In this document: in pieces, positions 15,036 through 19,211 of the stretch
Layout: each line of letters starts with the position of its first letter
How positions within the stretch are numbered: position 1 is the stretch's first letter
Assembly (NCBI GenBank): GCA_016926595.1
Contig: JAFGOG010000257.1
Location: 1-19,211, forward strand
DNA length: 19,211 nt
Source: Anaerolineae bacterium
GTDB lineage: Bacteria > Chloroflexota > Anaerolineae > JAAYZQ01
Direction of reading: 5' to 3'
Notes under the pieces: model-generated
The model's database searches: none
Seen by the model: the letters and a program-made list of their open reading frames with translations, nothing else
Told to the model about the DNA's origin: nothing
Position numbers and translations under genes: made by a program

Positions 15036-15064
15036 TGGACAGCCGGCACAGGGTATGCTATCTT
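15036..15064 (+). promoter_or_regulatory. Candidate promoter of the 12-helix membrane protein gene
   Basis: -35 TGGACA (15036-15041, five of six), a 17-bp spacer and -10 TATCTT (15059-15064, four of six). It lies just after hutI and would give a leader of about 20 nt to TTG 15091. Confidence 0.45.
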
Positions 15065-15090
15065 GAGGCAAAGCCTGTGACGAGGTTGAC

Positions 15091-16509
15091 TTGCAAACAG
15101 CATCAAAAGTCTTGAAACGCCTGTTCGGAACCCTGCCCGGCCTGCTGATCGTCGTCACGGCCTGGGAGGCGCTGATCGTGGCCAGCCTGTCGCCCTTCTC
15201 CGGGCCGCTCCGACCGTTGGGCCTGGCCGAGCTACTCAACCTGGACCTGAGCGATGTGCATCGCGTGGGCCGGATCATCATGCTGTACCATTCGCTGGCC
15301 ATCCCCTTTGTCGCGGCGCTGGTGTACCTGATCCTCGACCGGGTACCGATGGGCGCCTCCCACGAAGAAGAGAGCCGGGTGCGGCGGTCGATCTCCGTGC
15401 CGGTGACGGTCGGGTACATGCTTACCAGTTTGGGCGGGATGACCTTCGCCTATGGCGGCCGCAACTGGATTGCCCATGGCGTGTACCTGGCCGGCCTGAC
15501 GCTCGTATTCTACGCCGGCGCGCTGCTGGCCGTCGCTTTGTGGCCATCACGGCGTTGGGCCATCGATCCAGTCCGCTACGCTCACTTGAAGGGGATTTCG
15601 CTGGAGCGGCTGGCCTTTTTCCTGGTCGCCGTCTTTACCCTGGCGTCGGCGGCCATCGGCGCGGCGGCAGGCGCCTTTTTTGGCAACGGTTTTGAGGCGT
15701 TGCTGGCCGAGGACATTGTGCGGGAGGAGCCGCACACCCTGTTCCAACTGATGATCATCGCTCACCTGCACATTATGCTGACCCTGATCGACGTGATGAT
15801 CCTGCTGCTGATCATCCGCACCTACGGCGTCAAAGGCCGGGCGCACAAGCTGGCCGTGCCGCTGACCCTGATCGGCACCGTCGTCGTCACCCTGGCAACC
15901 TGGTCGGTGATTGGCTGGGAGGGAGCGCACAAGGCGATCAACGCCGGCTCGGCCTTTTTGCTGCCGGGGGCGATCCTGACGGCGATCTGGGGATTCGCTC
16001 ACCTGATGCGCCAGGGGTTGGAGCCGGGGCGAGCCAGCATAGGCCAGAAGATGCGAGCGTTGCTGCGCGACCCGATCCGTTTTGGCATCTTTTTCGAGCT
16101 GATCTTTGTCAACGTCGTGGTTACGATCCCAGGGGTCTATGTCGCGGTCAACCTGGAAACTTATCGCCTACCGGCCTACCTGGAGGTGGAGCGGACGATC
16201 CTGGTGGGGCATTGGCATATCCTGGCCACCCTGTCGGCGGTGATCGCCCTGTTCCTGATCGCCGACCGGCTGGGCATACGCGGTTGGGTGCGACAGATTG
16301 CCGGCTGGGGTCTGCTGCTGGGGTCGTCGCTGGCTTTTGTGTTCGTCCTGGTCTATATGTTCCGGCAGCCCGGCCAAGAGCGGTCGTGGACCATGCCCTT
16401 GTTCGAGGCAGGCATCGCGGTGAGCCTGCTGGCCGTGGCGCTGCTTGTGGCGGCGCTCCTGGTCAGGCGAGGGCTCGGGCGGGAAGCGGCAGGCGACGGG
16501 GAGCGGTGA
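15091..16509 (+). CDS. 12-helix membrane protein resembling heme-copper oxidase subunit I
   Basis: This 472-aa protein has about twelve predicted helices, near 14-34, 60-83, 103-123, 127-150, 173-197, 217-243, 253-275, 281-302, 330-354, 368-392, 399-423 and 436-459. Histidines occur in helix 2 (LYHSLAIP, H67), helix 6 (AHLHIML, H225/H227) and helix 10 (GHWHILA, H374/H376). The segments around helices 6 and 10 align with each other and more loosely with helix 2, giving a threefold internal repeat. Heme-copper oxidase subunit I has the same 3 x 4 layout, with a heme-ligand His in helix 2 and H-x-H in helix 10. The helix 7 His-His copper ligands are not present, so oxidase activity is doubtful. 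A heme protein or NnrS-like relative is possible. The start is TTG 15091, with GAGG five bases upstream. No oxidase subunit II gene lies nearby. Confidence 0.75.
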   Translation: MQTASKVLKRLFGTLPGLLIVVTAWEALIVASLSPFSGPLRPLGLAELLNLDLSDVHRVGRIIMLYHSLAIPFVAALVYLILDRVPMGASHEEESRVRRSISVPVTVGYMLTSLGGMTFAYGGRNWIAHGVYLAGLTLVFYAGALLAVALWPSRRWAIDPVRYAHLKGISLERLAFFLVAVFTLASAAIGAAAGAFFGNGFEALLAEDIVREEPHTLFQLMIIAHLHIMLTLIDVMILLLIIRTYGVKGRAHKLAVPLTLIGTVVVTLATWSVIGWEGAHKAINAGSAFLLPGAILTAIWGFAHLMRQGLEPGRASIGQKMRALLRDPIRFGIFFELIFVNVVVTIPGVYVAVNLETYRLPAYLEVERTILVGHWHILATLSAVIALFLIADRLGIRGWVRQIAGWGLLLGSSLAFVFVLVYMFRQPGQERSWTMPLFEAGIAVSLLAVALLVAALLVRRGLGREAAGDGER

Positions 16510-16513
16510 TAAC

Positions 16514-16542
16514 GTGGCAAGGGCCTGGGTGTGTGGTAGAAT
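16514..16542 (+). promoter_or_regulatory. Promoter of the radical SAM gene
   Basis: -35 GTGGCA (16514-16519, four of six), a 17-bp spacer and -10 TAGAAT (16537-16542), preceded by TGG as in the response regulator promoter. A hairpin CTGCAC-GGCAG-GTGCAG (16548-16564) lies in the leader. Confidence 0.55.
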
Positions 16543-16581
16543 AAGCGCTGCACGGCAGGTGCAGAAAAGGTAAACGGGTAC

Positions 16582-18009
16582 ATGAGGATATTGTTGGTCA
16601 GCCCCAAGTCGGGTGTGTGGAATTCGCGCAGGCATATCCACATGGGACTGGGTTATCTGGCTGGAGCGCTTCTTGCTGCCGGCTACAAGGATGTGATCCT
16701 CTTTGACGCCGAAGTTGAGGAGGAGCTGCTCTCGGCCTTGTTGGCGCGCGAGCGGTTCGACATCGTCGGGGTATCCAGCCCCACACCACTGATCTACGAG
16801 GCGTGGGAGGCAGCGGCCCTGGCCAAGGCGCAAGGCGCCATCACCATCCTGGGCGGACCGCATCTCACCCTGATGCCCGAGGAGTCGATGGAGCGGCCCG
16901 AAGTGGACCTGGTGGTGCGCGGCGAGGCCGAGGAGGCGCTGGTCGAGATTGTGCGTGAGATCGAGCAGCAGCAGGGTAAGGGTGATTCCGCTCTTGTAGC
17001 CGGCGATTGGGCTGCGATCAAGGGGCTGGGCTGGCGCGATGCTTCGGGGCAGGTGATCCACAACCCGGCGCGGCCGCTGCGCAAGGAGATCGAAGGCATC
17101 CCCTGGCCGGCCTATCACCTGTTCAAAATCGAGCGCTACACCAACCTGCAACCGCTGACCGATGGGCTGGATCCTCACGCCCGGGCCTATACCCTGGTCA
17201 CCAGCCGGGGATGCCCCTACCAGTGCATCTACTGCTCCAAGCCGATCACCGGCAACACCTGGCGCGCCCGCTCGCCACAGGACGTGGTGGCCGAATGGCG
17301 CTACCTGGTGCACGACATGAAGGCCACCGAAATCGGCATCACCGACGATGTGTGGAACCTAAAGCTGGATCGAGCCAAGGAGATCTGCCGGCTACTGATT
17401 GCCGAGGGCCTGAACCGTGTCCCGTGGGTGACTATACACGGCATGCGAGCCGATCACACCGACGCCGAGCTTTTTCAGCTCATGAAGCAGGCCGGCTGCA
17501 AGCGGGTCGGCTTTGGGGTGGAGAGCGGCAACCAGGCTGTGCTGGACAGCATCAAGAAGCAGCAGACGATAGAAGATGTGCGCCGCGCCTTTCGGTGGGC
17601 CAAGGCGGCGGGGCTGCAGACGATGGGGTTTTTCATCTTTGGGCTGCCGGCCGACACGGCGGAGACGATGGACGACACGATCCGCCTGGCGCTGGAGCTG
17701 GACCCCGACCTGGGGAATTTCATGATCGCCGCGCCCTACCCCGGCACCGAGCTGTGGGAGATAGCCCAGCGGGATGGCCGGCTGTTCAGCATGGACTGGC
17801 GCGACTATGCCATCCATGACGAAAAGGCCCGCTACGAGCTGCCGACACTGCCGCCTGAGCTGGTGGAAAAAAAGTGGCACGAGGCTTACCGGCGCTTTTA
17901 TTTCCGCCCCAAGCGCATCTGGCGGCAGGCCACTAACCTGGATACATGGCGCCGGCTGCCACAGTACCTCAGCGACTTTGGGCGTTTCTTTGTGGGGCGC
18001 AAGAACTGA
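16582..18009 (+). CDS. B12-binding-type radical SAM protein
   Basis: This 475-aa protein has the class B layout. An N-terminal cobalamin-binding-like Rossmann fold spans about 1-130 (MRILLVSPKSG, GVSSPTPLIYEAW, ITILGGPHLTLMPE, VVRGEAEEAL). The radical SAM core from about 203 has the iron-sulfur motif GCPYQCIYCSK (C211, C215, C218), and later GVESGNQAVLDSIKK and FFIFGLPADT. A basic, aromatic C-terminal tail follows (about 415-475). The N-terminal domain lacks the DxHxxG motif that supplies a histidine ligand to cobalamin, which is common in this class. Relatives perform methylations or ring closures (BchE-like) on lipids, pigments or natural products; the substrate cannot be inferred here. ATG 16582 follows AAAAGG at a rather long 11-nt spacing. 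It appears monocistronic, with the tRNA-Tyr promoter directly behind it. Confidence 0.9.
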   Translation: MRILLVSPKSGVWNSRRHIHMGLGYLAGALLAAGYKDVILFDAEVEEELLSALLARERFDIVGVSSPTPLIYEAWEAAALAKAQGAITILGGPHLTLMPEESMERPEVDLVVRGEAEEALVEIVREIEQQQGKGDSALVAGDWAAIKGLGWRDASGQVIHNPARPLRKEIEGIPWPAYHLFKIERYTNLQPLTDGLDPHARAYTLVTSRGCPYQCIYCSKPITGNTWRARSPQDVVAEWRYLVHDMKATEIGITDDVWNLKLDRAKEICRLLIAEGLNRVPWVTIHGMRADHTDAELFQLMKQAGCKRVGFGVESGNQAVLDSIKKQQTIEDVRRAFRWAKAAGLQTMGFFIFGLPADTAETMDDTIRLALELDPDLGNFMIAAPYPGTELWEIAQRDGRLFSMDWRDYAIHDEKARYELPTLPPELVEKKWHEAYRRFYFRPKRIWRQATNLDTWRRLPQYLSDFGRFFVGRKN

Positions 18010-18017
18010 TCCGGCGG

Positions 18018-18045
18018 TTGACAATCGGAGCAAGATCGGTATAAT
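18018..18045 (+). promoter_or_regulatory. Consensus promoter of tRNA-Tyr
   Basis: -35 TTGACA (18018-18023) and -10 TATAAT (18040-18045) are both perfect, with a 16-bp spacer. Transcription would start near 18052, a few bases before the mature tRNA. Confidence 0.85.
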
Positions 18046-18057
18046 AGATGGCTACAC

Positions 18058-18139
18058 GGGCAGGTACCCAAGTGGCCAAAGGGGGCGGTCTGTAAAATCG
18101 TCGGCTCAGCCTTCGGAGGTTCGAAACCTCCCCTGCCCA
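18058..18139 (+). tRNA. tRNA-Tyr (anticodon GTA)
   Basis: This is an 82-nt class II tRNA. The acceptor stem GGGCAGG/CCTGCCC is perfect. The D stem is CCC/GGG, and the anticodon arm GCGGT-CTGTAAA-ATCGT has GTA at 18092-18094. A long variable arm is present (18102-18114). The T arm is GGAGG-TTCGAAA-CCTCC, with discriminator A at 18139. The CCA end is not encoded. Confidence 0.97.
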
Positions 18140-18142
18140 CTC

Positions 18143-18173
18143 AGTCCCTCGGCAGCGAGGGACTGTTTCATTT
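18143..18173 (+). terminator. Rho-independent terminator of tRNA-Tyr
   Basis: AGTCCCTCG-GCAG-CGAGGGACT is a perfect 9-bp stem followed by GTTTCATTT. The T-rich tail overlaps the stop codon of the convergent rlmB gene. Read on the minus strand it has no T-run, so it mainly serves the tRNA. Confidence 0.85.
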
Positions 18174-18920
18174 CAGGTCGCGCTGCCGGCGAGCTTCGTA
18201 CAGGGCGATGGCGCCGGCGACGGCGGCGTTGAGCGATCCCACGCGTCCGTGCAAAGGGAGCCGGATCAGAAAATCGCACTTTTCACGCACCAGGCGGCTG
18301 AGACCCTCCCCCTCGCTGCCTACCACCAGCCCTAACGGCCCGAGCAGACCGGCTTGGGAGTAAAGAGGGACATCTGGCAGCGCCTCCAGTCCAGCAAGCC
18401 ATACTCCGCCGGCCTTGAGCCGGTCCATCGCCTGGGCCAGGTTCGAGACGAGGGCTACACGCACGTGTTCGGCTGCACCGGCTGAGGCTCGCACCGCCGC
18501 CGGCGTCACCCCAGCCGCTCGCCGGCCAGGGATCACGATCCCATGGACGCCCACGGCCTCGGCGGTGCGCAGCAGCGAGCCCAGGTTTTGGGGGTCCTGG
18601 ATGTGGTCCAACAGCAGCAGGAAGGGATCTTGGCCAGCCTGTCGAGCGGCTACCAGAAGCTCCGCAAGGTCCACATATGGGTAACCAGAAACCTCGGCGG
18701 CGAGGCCCTGATGGTGGACCTCGCCGCCCAGCTTGTCCAACGCTTGCCGGTCCACCTGCTGGACCGGGATAGCAGGCTTTTGCGAAGCAGCCAGTGCTAG
18801 GACTTGATCTACGATCCCGCTTGGCTTGACCCCTCGGGCCAGCAGCAGCTTGAACACCTGCCGCCGCCCAGCCCGCATAGCTTCATGAACCGGCTGGCGG
18901 CCGTAGATAAGCTCCCGCAT
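18168..18920 (-). CDS. rlmB: 23S rRNA (guanosine-2'-O-)-methyltransferase, TrmH/SpoU family
   Basis: This 250-aa SpoU methyltransferase probably methylates the 2'-O of G2251 in 23S rRNA (E. coli numbering). The N-terminal RNA-binding part starts ELIYGRQPVHEAM and includes HHQGLAAEVSGYPY (69-82). The three SpoU motifs are DHIQDPQNLGSLLRTAEAVG (105-124, with N112 and R118), VVGSEGEGLSRL (199-210) and LPLHGRVGSLNAAVAGAIAL (221-240). Together they form the knotted SAM site. ATG 18920 lies one base after the cysS stop, with AGGA five bases upstream inside cysS, so the two are coupled. The cysS-rlmB order is common in bacteria and supports the RlmB call over other TrmH paralogues. Confidence 0.93.
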   Translation of the reverse strand: MRELIYGRQPVHEAMRAGRRQVFKLLLARGVKPSGIVDQVLALAASQKPAIPVQQVDRQALDKLGGEVHHQGLAAEVSGYPYVDLAELLVAARQAGQDPFLLLLDHIQDPQNLGSLLRTAEAVGVHGIVIPGRRAAGVTPAAVRASAGAAEHVRVALVSNLAQAMDRLKAGGVWLAGLEALPDVPLYSQAGLLGPLGLVVGSEGEGLSRLVREKCDFLIRLPLHGRVGSLNAAVAGAIALYEARRQRDLK

Positions 18921-18921
18921 A

Positions 18922-19211
18922 TCAGTCCTGGCGGCTCAACCGCCAGCGCGTACCTTCCGGACCATCTTCCAGAACAACCCCCAGGCCGGCCAACCGGTCG
19001 CGGATGGCGTCGGCGCGAGCCCAGTCGCGGGTCTGGCGCGCTTCCTGGCGCATGTCGATCAGCAGCCGCACCAGGCCGTCAACCAGCGCGTCGTCCGCCT
19101 TTGCGGTCACATCAGCCCCGATCAGGCCCAGCACGTCGCCGCCCAGCGTCCCGTACAGCTCGTCGATGGCCTCCAGCGTGCCCCTGCTGGCCGGCTCCCC
19201 GGAGTTGAGCA
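18922..19211 (-). CDS. cysS: Cysteinyl-tRNA synthetase, C-terminal part only
   Basis: About 96 codons of the 3' end are visible; the gene runs off the right edge. The sequence shows the C-terminal helical anticodon-binding region: LNSGEPASRGTLEAIDELYG, then LIDMRQEARQTRDWARADAI, and the typical ending GVVLEDGPEGTRWRL. The catalytic HIGH and KMSKS motifs lie outside the window. The enzyme charges tRNA-Cys in the cytoplasm. It is followed directly by rlmB in what is probably one operon. Confidence 0.93.
   Translation of the reverse strand, partial: LNSGEPASRGTLEAIDELYGTLGGDVLGLIGADVTAKADDALVDGLVRLLIDMRQEARQTRDWARADAIRDRLAGLGVVLEDGPEGTRWRLSRQD

Noticed and set aside
1..19211. CRISPR array, insertion sequence or prophage
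   Set aside because: No regularly spaced repeats, transposase or integrase motifs, or terminal inverted repeats were found by reading both strands.

Overview
The window is high-GC bacterial chromosome with closely packed genes. The best guess is a Chloroflexota genome of the Anaerolineae/Caldilineae type. This is inference from Pro/Thr-rich linkers (TPT/PTA runs) in exported proteins, a membrane-anchored TPR plus beta-propeller protein, a LysM plus lamin-tail protein, and a DUF92 protein beside IlvE. No rRNA or other phylogenetic marker is complete enough to prove it. I see no insertion sequence, CRISPR array, integrase or intact prophage.

Left part (1-4043, minus strand). A DrrA/CcmA-type ABC ATPase (1734-2798) is followed by a membrane-anchored TPR/WD40-like protein that runs off the left edge (1-1682). 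A gene-poor stretch (about 2860-3517) holds a decayed coding remnant with an in-frame TAG. A small zinc-ribbon protein (3518-3946) follows, driven by a perfect-consensus sigma70 promoter.

Centre-left (4330-7873, plus strand). This is a compact operon: branched-chain aminotransferase ilvE, a membrane PH-domain protein, a DUF92 membrane protein (ATGA overlap) and a LysM/lamin-tail envelope protein. It ends in hairpins shared with a convergent gene for a double histidine phosphatase (7944-9293, minus), which has its own near-consensus promoter.

Centre (9397-13137, plus). A stand-alone response regulator has its own promoter. It is followed by a two-gene module. The first gene encodes PHP metal-hydrolase + AlbA_2/Schlafen-type + C-terminal domains. 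The second encodes winged-helix + AAA+ ATPase domains. The two share one reading frame and are separated only by a TAG and two codons. This pair is my main candidate for an uncharacterised system.

Centre-right (13195-18009, plus). mogA/moaB and hutI overlap by ATGA. They are followed by a 12-helix membrane protein whose histidines fall in helices 2, 6 and 10, the arrangement of heme-copper oxidase subunit I. A cobalamin-binding-type radical SAM protein comes next.

Right end. tRNA-Tyr(GTA) has perfect -35/-10 hexamers and a rho-independent terminator. The terminator touches the end of the convergent rlmB gene, which lies one base after the end of cysS (partial, minus strand).

Several start codons were set by Shine-Dalgarno and promoter positions rather than by the longest reading frame. 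The ABC ATPase, histidine phosphatase and response regulator frames each open upstream of the apparent transcription start. All promoters were read by eye.
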